A stretch of 64,000 bases of DNA from Pseudomonas sp. PA27(2017) (GCF_001945445.1 NZ_MSXW01000015.1:92964-156963), one strand, 5' to 3'; shown: positions 16,678 through 26,209, counted from the first letter of the stretch. Translations and numbers: made by a program. Notes: generated from the sequence alone by a model not told the origin.

Positions 16678-18132
16678 TCAGCTGGGCAGCAGGACGGTGA
16701 CCACTTTTTCCTCGGTGTAGGCGACCGCGCCGCCAAAGCCACCTTCACGGCCGATACCGCTGGTCTTCACGCCGCCCCAGGGCAGGTTGGCGTCCAGAGG
16801 GCTCCAGCAGTTGACGCCCACCGCACCAGTTTTCAGGGCTGCGGCCACGCGATGCGCACGGGCCAGGTTGGTCGTCCATACGGTGGCGGCCAGGCCGTAG
16901 CTGGAGTCGTTGGCCAGGGCGATGGCTTCTTCCTCGGTATCGAAGGTGATCACCGTGCCGACCGGGCCGAAGATCTCGTCGCGGGCGATGGCCATGTCAT
17001 TGCGGGCATTGGCGAAAATGGTAGGGCGCACGAAGAAGCCCTGGTCGGGATTCGACACGCCGCCGGCGAGCAGCGTCGCGCCCTGATCGATACCCAGCTG
17101 GATGTAGCGGTTGACGCGGTCGAACTGCGCCTTCTTGGCCACCGGGCCCATTTGGGTGTCGGGCTGGCGCGGGTCGCCAACCTTCACGGAGCTGGCCGCC
17201 TGGGCCAATGCCGCAGCGAAACGTTCGGCGACGCCGCGTTGCACCAGAATGCGCGAGCCGGCAGCACAAACCTGGCCCTGGTTGGCGAACAGGCCGAGCG
17301 AGCAGCCGAACAGGGCATCCTCGAAGGAGGCATCGTCAAAAACGATCTGCGGGCTCTTGCCGCCGAGCTCCAGGGCCACGCGCTTGAACAGAACGCCGGC
17401 GGTGCGCTGAATCTCGCGGCCTGCTTCCGGGCTGCCGGTGAAGCTGATCTTGGCGATGTCCGGGTGCTCGCAGAGGGCGCGGCCCACTTCGGCGCCAAAA
17501 CCGGTGACGATATTGATCACGCCATCGGGAAAGCCAGCTTCCTTGGCCAATGCGGCCAGGTGCAACGCCGACTGCGGAGTTTCTTCCGACGGTTTGACCA
17601 CCACGGTGCAGCCAGCGGCCAGCAGGGCGGCGAGCTTCCACACGGTGATCATCAACGGCGAGTTCCACGGCACGATGGCGCCGACCACGCCGATTGGCTC
17701 ACGCACGGTGTACGAAAGGGTTTTGGTGCCGAAGTAGCCGCCGCTGGGAATGGTGCGGCCTTCGAGCTGGTTGACCCAGCCGGCAGCGGCGCGCAGGTTG
17801 GCGATCGCGTTGGGCAGGTCCATGCGCCGCGGCTCCGTCGGCGAGCGGCCGATGGCATTGGCGTCGAAGTCGGCCAGCAATTCGCTGTCGCGCTCCACCA
17901 GATCGGCCAATTTGTTGAGCAGGCGGCTGCGCTCGGAGCCGGAGAGTTGGCTCCAGGCGCCACCCTCGAGTTGCTCATGGGCGGCTTTCACGGCGCGGTT
18001 GACGTCCTCGACGGTGCCGCGGGCGGAGCTGCCGTAGACCTTCTCGGTCACCGGATCGATGAGGTCGAAACGGCGACCGTCGGATGAGTCCGCGGCAGCG
18101 CCGGCGATGAAGTGTTGCAGATGCTGAGTCAT
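16678..18132 (-). CDS. NAD(P)-dependent aldehyde dehydrogenase
   Basis: The 484-aa enzyme belongs to the ALDH superfamily. E255 in LELGGKSP is the general base and C289 in NQGQVCAAGS the nucleophile; the C-terminal GGVKTSGIGREGG motif is typical of betaine/amino-aldehyde or phenylacetaldehyde-type dehydrogenases. It oxidises an aldehyde to the acid in the cytoplasm. It follows the class III aminotransferase by 28 bp, so it probably oxidises the aldehyde formed by transamination of a terminal amine. ATG at 18132 is chosen over upstream non-conserved sequence; a GTG four codons earlier is also possible. The exact substrate is unknown. Confidence 0.9.
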   Translation of the reverse strand: MTQHLQHFIAGAAADSSDGRRFDLIDPVTEKVYGSSARGTVEDVNRAVKAAHEQLEGGAWSQLSGSERSRLLNKLADLVERDSELLADFDANAIGRSPTEPRRMDLPNAIANLRAAAGWVNQLEGRTIPSGGYFGTKTLSYTVREPIGVVGAIVPWNSPLMITVWKLAALLAAGCTVVVKPSEETPQSALHLAALAKEAGFPDGVINIVTGFGAEVGRALCEHPDIAKISFTGSPEAGREIQRTAGVLFKRVALELGGKSPQIVFDDASFEDALFGCSLGLFANQGQVCAAGSRILVQRGVAERFAAALAQAASSVKVGDPRQPDTQMGPVAKKAQFDRVNRYIQLGIDQGATLLAGGVSNPDQGFFVRPTIFANARNDMAIARDEIFGPVGTVITFDTEEEAIALANDSSYGLAATVWTTNLARAHRVAAALKTGAVGVNCWSPLDANLPWGGVKTSGIGREGGFGGAVAYTEEKVVTVLLPS

Positions 18133-18160
18133 GTGCGTATCCACGAAAAATGAGAGTGGG

Positions 18161-19537
18161 TTAAGCCTTGAGCGACGCCAGGGCGTCGCCAAAGATGTCC
18201 AGTGCCTTGAAGAACAGCGCGCGGGAGATGGTCAGCGACGGCATCACGCGCATCACGTTGCTGTAGCGGCCACAGGGGATCATCAGCACGCCGTGGTTGA
18301 TCAGGTAGCCCATCAGCTGGCCGATCTTGTCGCGCGACAGCGGCTCCTTGGTGACCGGGTCTTCGACCAGCTCGATACCGATCATCAGGCCGCGGCCGCG
18401 CACTTCGCCCACGAACGGGCTGTTGAAGCCGCGGATGCGTTCCTGTGCTTCCAGGCCCACGGCATGAGCGCGATTGAGCAGGTCCAGCTCCGGGTCCTGA
18501 AGGATGGCGATGTTGGTCAGCGCCACCACCGCGGACAGTGAGTTGGCCGCGAAGGTGTTGGGCATCGAACCGTCGGGAATCTTGGCGGCCAGATCCGAGC
18601 GCATGATCAGGCCGGCCATCGGCAGGTCGCTGCCGATGCCCTTGCCAAAGGTCAGCATGTCCGGCTTGACGCCAGAGTGCTCGACGGCCCACATCTTGCC
18701 GGTGCGCCCGGCGCCGGCCTGTACCTCATCGACGATCAGGAGTGCGCCGCTGCGGTCGCAGGCCTCTCGCAGCAGTTGCAGGAACTCGGGCGAGGGCGGC
18801 ACGTAGCCGCCTTCACCTTGCACCGGTTCGACGATCACCGCGGCCACGTCGTCGGCGGCGGTGTAGGGCGTGTTGAGCAGATAGTCCACGTACTCGCCGG
18901 CGATCTGCTCGGCGCTTTTGTGGGTGGTGTCGAACGGGAACCGGTAGGCGTACGGGTAGGGCGCGTGAATCACACCGCCCATCTGCGCCCCATAGCCCTT
19001 GCGGTAGGCGTTGCCGGTGGTCAGCGCGCCCGAGGCGTTCCATACGCCGTGGTAGCCGCCGTGAAAGGCGATGATCTGGTGGCGGCCGGTGACCCGTTTG
19101 GCGAACTTGATCGCGGCTTCCAGCGCATCACTGCCGCTTTGTGTGAAAAAGGTGACGCAGTCGCCACGCAGGCCATCCGGCGCGATCTCCGACAGCTTGG
19201 CAGCCAGTTCGGTGCGGCGGGTGCTGTTGATTTCCAGCGCGTGCATCAGCACTTCGGATTGTTCACGGATGGCCTTTACCACCTTGGGGTGGCAGCGGCC
19301 GACGCTGCTAACGCCCACGCCGGCGGACAGGTCGATGTAGGTGTTGCCGTCCGGGTCCTTGAAGGTCGCACCAAAGGCGCGATCCATGGCGATCGGCATG
19401 CGACCACCGCCGCGCGCCATCGATTCGGTGCGCGCAGACAGAGCCAAGGCCTCGCTGGCTTTCGGGCCGGGCAGGACGCTGGAAATGATTTGCGGGGCAT
19501 CGGCAAAGTGCAGGGATTCGAGTTTGGCTTCGCTCAT
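18161..19537 (-). CDS. Class III aminotransferase (omega-amino acid/diamine type)
   Basis: The 458-aa PLP enzyme shows the aminotransferase class III plan: QSGSDALEAAIKFAK (phosphate-binding), HGGYHGVWNASGALT, VEPVQGEGGYVPP, LLIVDEVQAGAGRTGKMWA and the Schiff-base lysine K299 in TFGKGIGSDLPMAG. Such enzymes transfer a terminal amino group to 2-oxoglutarate or pyruvate. With the aldehyde dehydrogenase downstream it would convert an amine to a carboxylate. The gene is divergent from the AraC regulator; the shared 15-bp motif lies 63 bp upstream of its start. GABA, diaminobutyrate or another omega-amine are possible substrates; the sequence does not decide. Confidence 0.88.
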   Translation of the reverse strand: MSEAKLESLHFADAPQIISSVLPGPKASEALALSARTESMARGGGRMPIAMDRAFGATFKDPDGNTYIDLSAGVGVSSVGRCHPKVVKAIREQSEVLMHALEINSTRRTELAAKLSEIAPDGLRGDCVTFFTQSGSDALEAAIKFAKRVTGRHQIIAFHGGYHGVWNASGALTTGNAYRKGYGAQMGGVIHAPYPYAYRFPFDTTHKSAEQIAGEYVDYLLNTPYTAADDVAAVIVEPVQGEGGYVPPSPEFLQLLREACDRSGALLIVDEVQAGAGRTGKMWAVEHSGVKPDMLTFGKGIGSDLPMAGLIMRSDLAAKIPDGSMPNTFAANSLSAVVALTNIAILQDPELDLLNRAHAVGLEAQERIRGFNSPFVGEVRGRGLMIGIELVEDPVTKEPLSRDKIGQLMGYLINHGVLMIPCGRYSNVMRVMPSLTISRALFFKALDIFGDALASLKA

Positions 19538-19600
19538 GACGGCCTCTACGGGATGTCGGTTCAGGTGAGCCGATCATCTCCGTTGCGCGTACGAAGCCGG

Positions 19601-19615
19601 TATCCCAAATCGGCA
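19601..19615 (-). promoter_or_regulatory. Shared 15-bp motif, copy 3 (before the aminotransferase)
   Basis: The minus strand reads TGCCGATTTGGGATA, followed by CC as in copy 2. It ends 63 bp before the aminotransferase start and points at it. It lies in the 190-bp region shared with the divergent AraC gene, the usual place for a site bound by the neighbouring regulator. Confidence 0.55.
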
Positions 19616-19727
19616 CTTGGCGCGTGCACCACAGGTGCACGGGGCGTTCACGAGCGAAGCTCGGTGTGCGACTATCCGCGGTTAGGGCCACCTTAGAACA
19701 ACACGCGCGGCGAGGGCGCTGCAGGCC

Positions 19728-20702
19728 ATGAACACCCACCACACCAGCCATTTTCGTGACATCCACGTCCATGCCGCCACGGTGCAGCAGTGGAGCCAGG
19801 ACTACAGCCAGCTGAGCGCTGGAGCCTCGGAAAGCTCGCTCACCCAACTGACCACCGAGCGTTGCCACCTGTTTCTGGAACAGATCAATCAGCGTGTGGT
19901 GCAGAACGGCGTGGCGCCGCGAGGTCGCATGTGTTTCGCGTTGCCGATCAATGTGCCCGGATCGGTGCGCATGCAGGGCCGCGATGTGGACGACAGCAGT
20001 CTGTTCTTTCTCAACGGTGGGGAGGAATTCATGTTCCACATGCCAACCGGCATGCAATTGCTGTCCGTCACCTTCGAACGCGAAATGTTCGAGCAGGCCC
20101 TGGCGCAGACGGCCGCGGAGAAGGAAATCGCTGAGCTGCTGCGCCAACCGGTGATCCGGTTGCCTCACAGGCGCTTCGCCGATGCGCGCCGCCGCCTGCT
20201 GGCGATGTTCGCTCAGGCGCTGAGCCGCGCGGCGCCCGTCGGCGTATGCGACCAGCCCGGCGAATTGGCCCTGGAGCAGGCCATGCTCGACGAACTGCTG
20301 CAACTGATGATTGACCCGGCCTGCGACAAGCAACAACGCTCGCCAAGTTCGACACGCAGCTTCATCGTCGAGAAATGCCATCGGCTGGTCGCGGCGCAAA
20401 TGACCTGCGCGCCGAGCGTGACCGATCTGTGCGAGCGCCTTCAAGTCAGCCGGCGCACCTTGCAGAACAGCTTCCACGCGGTCGCCGAGACCACGCCGCT
20501 TAATTATCTGCGCTCGGTACGCCTCAACGGTGTGCGGCGAACCCTGATGGCCACCCCGGCGGCGCGCCTGTCGATTGGCGACGCGGCGGCGCAATGGGGG
20601 TTCTATCACCTCAGCCATTTCGCTGCCGAGTACCACGCGCTGTTCGCCGAGTTGCCGTCGCATACCACACGCGCTGCCATTGCCGATTACGCCCGGGCTT
20701 GA
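19728..20702 (+). CDS. AraC-family transcriptional regulator (EutR-like)
   Basis: The 324-aa protein has an N-terminal sensing domain with no clear fold and a C-terminal AraC double HTH (about residues 205-315): VTDLCERLQVSRRTLQNSFH in the first helix pair and LSIGDAAAQWGFYHLSHFAAEY in the second. Layout and length resemble EutR and similar regulators of amine utilisation. It is transcribed away from the aminotransferase-aldehyde dehydrogenase pair and is the best candidate to bind the shared 15-bp motif. The inducer is unknown. Confidence 0.88.
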   Translation: MNTHHTSHFRDIHVHAATVQQWSQDYSQLSAGASESSLTQLTTERCHLFLEQINQRVVQNGVAPRGRMCFALPINVPGSVRMQGRDVDDSSLFFLNGGEEFMFHMPTGMQLLSVTFEREMFEQALAQTAAEKEIAELLRQPVIRLPHRRFADARRRLLAMFAQALSRAAPVGVCDQPGELALEQAMLDELLQLMIDPACDKQQRSPSSTRSFIVEKCHRLVAAQMTCAPSVTDLCERLQVSRRTLQNSFHAVAETTPLNYLRSVRLNGVRRTLMATPAARLSIGDAAAQWGFYHLSHFAAEYHALFAELPSHTTRAAIADYARA

Positions 20703-20787
20703 ACAGGCGCCGCCATCCATCACTCTGCAGCATCGATTGTTCTTGGAATCGGTCATAGCCTGGACATGACCGTTCCGGACCTTGACG

Positions 20788-21588
20788 ATGAAGCGCTTGC
20801 GAATCGCCACGTACAACATCAATGGCATCAACGCCCGGCTGCCCAATTTGCTGGACTGGCTGGAGCGCGAGCAGCCGGACATCGTGTGCCTGCAGGAACT
20901 GAAGACGCCCGACAAGTCGTTCCCGGCCAGGGATATCGAAGCGGCCGGGTACGGCGTGGTGTATCAGGGGCAGACATCGTGGAACGGCGTAGCGATTCTC
21001 GGCCGTGATACTCAGCCACTGGAGATTCGTCGCGGCCTGCCAGGCGCCGAGTGGGATACCCAGGCGCGCTACATCGAGGCTGCGGTACTGGGCGTGGTGG
21101 TGGCCTGCCTGTATTTGCCCAACGGCAACCCGCAGCCCGGGCCGAAGTTCGATTACAAGCTCAAATGGTTCGAACATCTGATCGCCCATGCCCAGGCGTT
21201 ACAGGCCAGCGAGCATCCGGTGGTGCTGGCCGGCGACTTCAACGTGGTACCGACCGATTTCGACATCTACAACACCCGCTCGTGGCTCAAGGACGCTCTT
21301 TTACAACCCGAAAGTCGCGCCTGTTTTCAGCGCTTGCTGGATCAGGGCTGGGTGGATGCGCTACGCACGCTGCACCCTGATAAGCAGCTCTTCACCTTCT
21401 GGGATTACTTCCGTCGCCACTGGCAGAGCAACTCCGGGTTGCGTATCGACCACCTGTTACTCAATCCGGCGCTGGCCCCCTATCTACAATCGGCCGGCGT
21501 GGACACCTGGGTGCGGGGCGAGGCGCACCCTAGCGACCATGCGCCGACCTGGATCCAGCTGGGCAGCCGCAAAAAGCGCGACAGGTAA
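20788..21588 (+). CDS. xthA: Exodeoxyribonuclease III
   Basis: The 266-aa enzyme is an exonuclease III/AP endonuclease that incises DNA at abasic sites. Family motifs are all present: YNINGINAR, CLQELKTPD (metal-binding Glu), YLPNGNP, LAGDFNVVP (Asp/Asn), LRIDHLLLNP and a final EAHPSDHAPTWI with the catalytic Asp-His. The ATG at 20788 gives the usual MKRLRIATYNINGI start; a TTG two codons earlier also reads in frame. It stands alone between the AraC gene and an unrelated operon. The symbol is by family; several Xth paralogues occur in Pseudomonas. Confidence 0.92.
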   Translation: MKRLRIATYNINGINARLPNLLDWLEREQPDIVCLQELKTPDKSFPARDIEAAGYGVVYQGQTSWNGVAILGRDTQPLEIRRGLPGAEWDTQARYIEAAVLGVVVACLYLPNGNPQPGPKFDYKLKWFEHLIAHAQALQASEHPVVLAGDFNVVPTDFDIYNTRSWLKDALLQPESRACFQRLLDQGWVDALRTLHPDKQLFTFWDYFRRHWQSNSGLRIDHLLLNPALAPYLQSAGVDTWVRGEAHPSDHAPTWIQLGSRKKRDR

Positions 21589-21740
21589 ACGCGAAGCTCA
21601 TATCAGAAGGTTAATTTCTTATTCATTCTAGGAATATGTAAAGAGTTTTTTCATATTTGCGGCGACTATGGCCGAATAGGAAAATGCTCGATTGCACGAA
21701 TTTATTGATACAGGTCAAAGCCTTACTTCAAAGGTGCCAT

Positions 21741-23051
21741 TTGAACACAACCCTTAGTGGCCAATTGGCCAGAACGCTTGCCGACAGCCAGCCAGGGTCT
21801 GATGAGCGTCAACGCGCCCGCGAGGGCGTGATCGATTACTTCGCCTGCCTGCTGCCCGTGCAGCTCGGTTTGCTGCGGGACTCGGGGCTGACCTCGGTTC
21901 GCAAGGTGTTTCCCGCAGCGCGCAGCACGGAGAATCATGCCCTGCAGCTGGGTTACATGAGCCACGCGCTGGATTTCGACGACTACCATGCGACGTTCCG
22001 CGGCCACCCGACCACGGTGGTGCTGTCGACGCTGCTGGCCGTGCTCGCGAATCATCCGCGCCTGACTTTCGAGAATTTTCTCGATGCTTATGTCGTCGGC
22101 GTCGAACTGGCCGGGCGCCTGGGCAAGGCCATCGGTACCCGCCATTACGCCGCCGGGCTGCACAGCACCGCGACGCTGGGCGTGATCGCGGCGACGGGCG
22201 CTGCCTGCCGGCTGCTGCGCCTGACGCCTGAGCAAAGCGAAACCGCCCTCGGCCTGGCTGCGACCCAGGCTTCGGGGCTGCGCGCCCAGTTCGGCTCCGC
22301 TGCCAAGGCCCTGCATGCCGGCCTGGCCGCGCGAGGTGCGATCAACAGCGTCGAGTTGGCCCAGGCCGGTTTTGCCGCGCAACGTCACGGCGTGCTGGAG
22401 GCATTTCTGGCCGCTCTGGGTTACGGCGTCGAACGCCCGGATGATCTGTTGGCCGGGTGGGGGGCACCCTGGCGGATCATTGCGCCAGGCCTGGAATTCA
22501 AGCGCTATCCCACCTGCGGTGGAACCCACAGTGCGGCGGAGGCCGCTTTCGTGCTGCGCGAGCGGCTGGGCGCCGACCTGCATGCTGTGCAGCATATCGA
22601 GGTGAGTTTCCCGCCGGGCGCCGACACCGCGCCCAACATCATCGCGCCTGTCAATGGCGTGCAGGCGCGTTTCAGCCTCGAATACGTGATCGCCGATGCG
22701 CTGCTCAACGGCGCCATCTCCCTTGAGCGTTACGGCGAAGAACCGGTCGATACCCAGATCGCCGCGCTGGCCGCACGGGTGAGGCGCGTACCGGATCCGC
22801 GTGCGCCGGCCGATGAACTCGATCCGGATCGGCGCTTTCACCGCGTCACGCTGTTCATGGCCGATGGCACGTCCCACAGCCACTGCGTGACCCGCATGGA
22901 AACCGCCGCCGCGCCCACCGACGTGCTGGCCAAGCTGCGCACTAATCTTCGATCCCTGCCCGAGGCGCGGCTGGCCGCGATCAGCGGGGATCTGCAACTC
23001 GCTGACGATGCCGCGCTGCATCGCCTGGCTTCACTCATTAGCTGTCAGTAA
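21741..23051 (+). CDS. MmgE/PrpD family protein
   Basis: The 436-aa protein resembles the 2-methylcitrate dehydratase/cis-aconitate decarboxylase fold: an all-helical domain with FDDYHATFRGHPTTVVLSTLLA (DD..H motif), HAGLAARGAINSVELAQAGF, KRYPTCGGTHSAAEAAF, then the smaller domain. Members act on small carboxylic acids, or have unknown roles in catabolic operons. I chose the TTG at 21741, preceded by AAAGGTG and matching the family N-terminus; an ATG at 21684 (after AGGAAA) would add 19 residues. The AT-rich 150 bp upstream is a likely promoter region. It is the first gene of a five-gene operon with a flavin monooxygenase and an ABC transporter. Confidence 0.8.
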   Translation: MNTTLSGQLARTLADSQPGSDERQRAREGVIDYFACLLPVQLGLLRDSGLTSVRKVFPAARSTENHALQLGYMSHALDFDDYHATFRGHPTTVVLSTLLAVLANHPRLTFENFLDAYVVGVELAGRLGKAIGTRHYAAGLHSTATLGVIAATGAACRLLRLTPEQSETALGLAATQASGLRAQFGSAAKALHAGLAARGAINSVELAQAGFAAQRHGVLEAFLAALGYGVERPDDLLAGWGAPWRIIAPGLEFKRYPTCGGTHSAAEAAFVLRERLGADLHAVQHIEVSFPPGADTAPNIIAPVNGVQARFSLEYVIADALLNGAISLERYGEEPVDTQIAALAARVRRVPDPRAPADELDPDRRFHRVTLFMADGTSHSHCVTRMETAAAPTDVLAKLRTNLRSLPEARLAAISGDLQLADDAALHRLASLISCQ

Positions 23052-23060
23052 GGATTCGTT

Positions 23061-24410
23061 ATGTCCGTGCAACCTACTTCACCCCGTCAACTGCGCCTCG
23101 GCCTGTTCGTGCAGGCGCTGGGGCACCACGTGGGCGGCTGGCGTGCCGAGGGCGCGAAAGGCTCGCCCACCGACATCGACTGGTTCACCTGGATCGCCAA
23201 GAAGGCCGAAGAGGGCAAGTTCGACATGTTCTTCGTCGGCGACGCCCTGGCCACCAGCGTGCACCGCCTGCCCTCGACCATGTCGCGCCTGGAACCGCTG
23301 ACGCTGCTCTCGGCCCTGGCCGTGCAGACCAAACACATCGGCCTGGCCGCCACGGCGTCCACCACCTTCGACGAGCCATTCCACCTGGCACGCGCGCTGT
23401 GTTCGGTGGACCATATCAGCCGTGGCCGTGGCGCCTGGAACGTGGTCACCTCGTTTTCCCTCGACGCGGCGCGCAACTTCAGCCGTGAAGACCTGCCGTC
23501 CCACGCCGACCGCTATGAAATGGCCCGTGAGTTTCTCGATGTGGCCTTCAAACTGTGGGATGGCTGGGAAGAGGGCGCCATCGTCCGTGAAAAGGCTACC
23601 GGCCGTTACTCGGACGAAAACAAGATCCACGCGGCCAATCACAAGGGCAAGCACTTCCAGGTGCAGGGCCCGCTGAACATCGCCCGCTCGCCCCAGGGCC
23701 GCCCGGTGATCATCGAGGCGGGTTCGTCGCCTGCTGGTCAGCAGTTGGCCGCACAAACCGCCGAAGTGGTGTTCACCGCTGCATCGTCGCTGGAGGAGGG
23801 CCAGGCCTTTTACCAGAGCCAGAAGCAGTTCGTGCGCGACGCCGGTCGCCAGCCCGACCACCTGCTGATTCTGCCGGGAGTGATGCCCATCGTCGGTCGC
23901 ACCCGTGAAGAGGCCCAGGCAGTCTGGAACCAGCTCAACGAACTGGTCGATATCGACAACGGCATCGAGCAGCTTTCGGCGCGTTTCGGCGTGGACATGA
24001 CCGCCTATCCGCTCGACGGTCCGGTACCGGAAATCCCCGCTACCGAAGGCAGCCAGAGCCGCGTCAAGCTGCTTACCGAGCTGGCCGCCCGCGAGAACCT
24101 GACCCTGCGCCAACTGGCAGCAGTGGCTGCCGGCTCGCGCGGTCACCGCGTGGTGGTCGGCACGGCCGAGGATATCGCCGATGACTTCCAGCACTGGCTG
24201 GAGCAGGGCGGCGCCGATGGTTTCAACATCATGCCGGCCGTGCTGCCCGATCAGCTCGAGCTGTTCGTCGAGCTGGTGATTCCCGAACTGCAGCGTCGCG
24301 GCTTGTTCCGCACCGATTACCAATACAGCACGCTGCGGGAGAACCTCGGCCTGCCTAGCGTTGCTGAAAACTTTGCCGCCGTTGCCCCGCTGGCAACCGA
24401 GAAGGAATGA
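23061..24410 (+). CDS. LLM-class FMN-dependent monooxygenase (NtaA/SnaA/DszA type)
   Basis: The 449-aa protein matches the NtaA/SnaA/DszA branch of bacterial luciferase-like monooxygenases: GHHVGGWR near the start, FFVGDALATS, ISRGRGAWNVVTSFS, HADRYEMAREFLDV and a PVIIEAGSSPAGQQLAAQTAEVVFTAA block. These enzymes use reduced FMN and O2 to cleave C-N or C-S bonds of chelators, sulfones or alkylsulfur compounds; a separate flavin reductase is needed and none is encoded nearby. AAGGA precedes the ATG by 6 bp. Gap to the PrpD-like gene is 9 bp. The substrate is presumably imported by the ABC transporter downstream. Confidence 0.9.
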   Translation: MSVQPTSPRQLRLGLFVQALGHHVGGWRAEGAKGSPTDIDWFTWIAKKAEEGKFDMFFVGDALATSVHRLPSTMSRLEPLTLLSALAVQTKHIGLAATASTTFDEPFHLARALCSVDHISRGRGAWNVVTSFSLDAARNFSREDLPSHADRYEMAREFLDVAFKLWDGWEEGAIVREKATGRYSDENKIHAANHKGKHFQVQGPLNIARSPQGRPVIIEAGSSPAGQQLAAQTAEVVFTAASSLEEGQAFYQSQKQFVRDAGRQPDHLLILPGVMPIVGRTREEAQAVWNQLNELVDIDNGIEQLSARFGVDMTAYPLDGPVPEIPATEGSQSRVKLLTELAARENLTLRQLAAVAAGSRGHRVVVGTAEDIADDFQHWLEQGGADGFNIMPAVLPDQLELFVELVIPELQRRGLFRTDYQYSTLRENLGLPSVAENFAAVAPLATEKE

Positions 24411-24413
24411 CCC

Positions 24414-25310
24414 ATGAAACGTTCTGCACTGACCGCTGCCGCCTTCGCGCTGTTGCCACTGACCGGCGCTTTCGCCGCCGACAAGGGCGTGCCCTTCAAC
24501 GCCACCGCCAAGCCCGAGGCCGATGCCGCGCTGCATGACAGCCTGCCCGAAGCCATCAAGAAGCGTGGCAGCATCATCGCCGGCACCAACCCGAACACAC
24601 CGCCGACCACCTTCTACCAGGCCGACAACAAGACCCTGGCCGGGCGCGAGATCGACATCATCAGCGCGGTTGCCGATCGCCTGGGCGTGAAGCTGGACCT
24701 GCGTGACACCGGCGGCTTCGACAACATCATTCCAGGTCTGAAATCCGGGCGTTACGACGCGGCGATCTCCAACATCGACGCCAATGCCAAGCGCCTGGAA
24801 CAGGTCGATTTCGTCGGCTACTACAACGCCTCCAAGCTGGCACTGGTCGGCCGCGCGGATTCCGACAAAGGCCCGTTCAACAGCTTTGCCGAGCTGTGCG
24901 GCCAGACCGTCGGCGCCGGCGCCGGCACCTCCCAGGTTACGCGCCTGCAGCAGGCCAGCGAGGCGTGCGTGGCCGATGGCAAGCCGGCCATCAAGGTGCC
25001 TATCTTCCCGGATCGCCCAGCCGGCGTGCAGGCCGTGATCAGCGGCCGCGTGCCGATGTTCTTCGGTCCGTACGAAGGCCTGCGTTACCAGGCCAGCCAG
25101 GTGAAGGCGCTGAAACTGGCCGGTGAGATCACCATCGAGGACACCATCGTGTCCATCGCCCTGGCCAAGGACTCGCCGTTGGGCAAGCCGATCCAGGCAG
25201 CGCTCAACTCGCTGATCAAGGACGGCACCTACCAGCAGATCCTCGATAAGTGGGAAATCGGCTTCGGCGCCGTCGAATCCGCCGGCCTCAACGCAGAAAA
25301 CCTCAAATGA
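24414..25310 (+). CDS. Amino-acid-type ABC transporter substrate-binding protein
   Basis: The 298-aa protein has a signal peptide ending AFA at about residue 20 and the family 3 solute-binding fold: GREIDIISAVADRLGVKLDL, GFDNIIPGLKSGRYDAAISN and DSPLGKPIQAALNSLIKDG. A Cys pair (ELCGQT and EACVAD) may form a disulfide. It is 3 bp behind the monooxygenase and overlaps the permease start by 4 bp. It delivers a polar amino-acid-like ligand; the neighbouring monooxygenase suggests an unusual N- or S-containing compound rather than a common amino acid. Confidence 0.88.
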   Translation: MKRSALTAAAFALLPLTGAFAADKGVPFNATAKPEADAALHDSLPEAIKKRGSIIAGTNPNTPPTTFYQADNKTLAGREIDIISAVADRLGVKLDLRDTGGFDNIIPGLKSGRYDAAISNIDANAKRLEQVDFVGYYNASKLALVGRADSDKGPFNSFAELCGQTVGAGAGTSQVTRLQQASEACVADGKPAIKVPIFPDRPAGVQAVISGRVPMFFGPYEGLRYQASQVKALKLAGEITIEDTIVSIALAKDSPLGKPIQAALNSLIKDGTYQQILDKWEIGFGAVESAGLNAENLK

Positions 25311-26209
25311 GCCAACGGCCTGACGACGACATCGCCGGGCTGCGCATCGTCAAGCACCGTCACTGGGGGCGCTGGTTCAGCGCCCTGATCGTGCTGTTGC
25401 TGCTGTCGCTGGTGGCCACTTCGATGGTCAACAACCCGCGTTTCGAATGGGACGTGGTGGCGCAGAACCTGGCGGAAGAATCGATCCTCGCCGGCGTGCT
25501 GATGACCATCGAACTGACGGTCATCTCGGTGGTGTTCGGCTTTGCCGGCGGTACGCTGCTGGCCCTCATGCGGCTGTCTTCCAACCCGGTGCTGGTCAGC
25601 GTCAGCTGGGCCTACACCTGGTTCTTCCGCGCCGTGCCGATGCTGGTGCAGCTGTTTCTCTGGTACAACATCGCGGCGCTGTATCCGCAGCTGTCGCTGA
25701 GTCTGCCGCTGGTGGGCGAGGTGTGGAGCGCGGAAACCAACGAGATCATCAGCCCGTTCAGCGCCGCGGTGCTGGCCCTGGTGATTCACCAGTCCGCGTA
25801 CGCGGCAGAAATCATTCGCGCCGGCATCCAGAGCGTCGGTCAGGGCCAGCTGGAAGCCGCCAAGGCGCTCGGCTACCGCCCCGGGCAGATCTTTCGTCAG
25901 ACCGTGCTGCCCCAGGCCATGCGCACCATCCTGCCGCCGGCCGGCAACGAGGTGATCGGCCAGCTGAAAACCACCGCGGTGGTGTCGGTGATCGCTCTGC
26001 AGGACGTGCTCTATTCGGCGCAGATCATCTACCAGCGCACCTATGAGGTGATCCCGCTGCTGCTGGTCGCCACCCTGTGGTACCTGGTGATGACCTCGGT
26101 GCTGTCGGTGCTCCAGCATTACATCGAGGTGTGGTTCAGCCGCGGCAATGGCCCGGCGCGCGGAAGCTGGCTGCGCCGCAACAAAGGCACGCAGGAGTCC
26201 GAGTCATGA
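25307..26209 (+). CDS. Amino-acid-type ABC transporter permease
   Basis: The 300-aa His/Glu/Gln-type permease has a cytoplasmic N-terminal extension (about 20 residues), then five or six membrane helices. The EAA loop reads [20 protein letters not shown], and [18 protein letters not shown] follows. The single permease gene implies a homodimeric channel. The ATG at 25307 overlaps the binding-protein stop (ATGA); the C-terminus is basic ([16 protein letters not shown]). Confidence 0.88.
   Translation: MSQRPDDDIAGLRIVKHRHWGRWFSALIVLLLLSLVATSMVNNPRFEWDVVAQNLAEESILAGVLMTIELTVISVVFGFAGGTLLALMRLSSNPVLVSVSWAYTWFFRAVPMLVQLFLWYNIAALYPQLSLSLPLVGEVWSAETNEIISPFSAAVLALVIHQSAYAAEIIRAGIQSVGQGQLEAAKALGYRPGQIFRQTVLPQAMRTILPPAGNEVIGQLKTTAVVSVIALQDVLYSAQIIYQRTYEVIPLLLVATLWYLVMTSVLSVLQHYIEVWFSRGNGPARGSWLRRNKGTQESES

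Noticed and set aside
16426..18087. A 553-codon + strand frame over the aldehyde dehydrogenase and b561 genes
   Set aside because: Antisense shadow of a complete ALDH with catalytic residues; no ribosome binding site and no conserved motif.
19308..20915. A 535-codon minus-strand frame across the AraC gene
   Set aside because: It crosses two real genes and a promoter region and lacks any recognisable domain; the AraC HTH on the + strand is clear.
21036..21060. A fourth copy of the 15-bp regulon motif (GCCGAGTGGGATACC) in xthA
   Set aside because: It is one base short in the centre, lies inside the coding sequence and is not upstream of any start, so it is probably coincidence.
21589..21740. 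Riboswitch upstream of the PrpD/monooxygenase operon
   Set aside because: The region is AT-rich, but I could not find paired helices or conserved motifs of SAM, cobalamin, glycine or FMN riboswitches.
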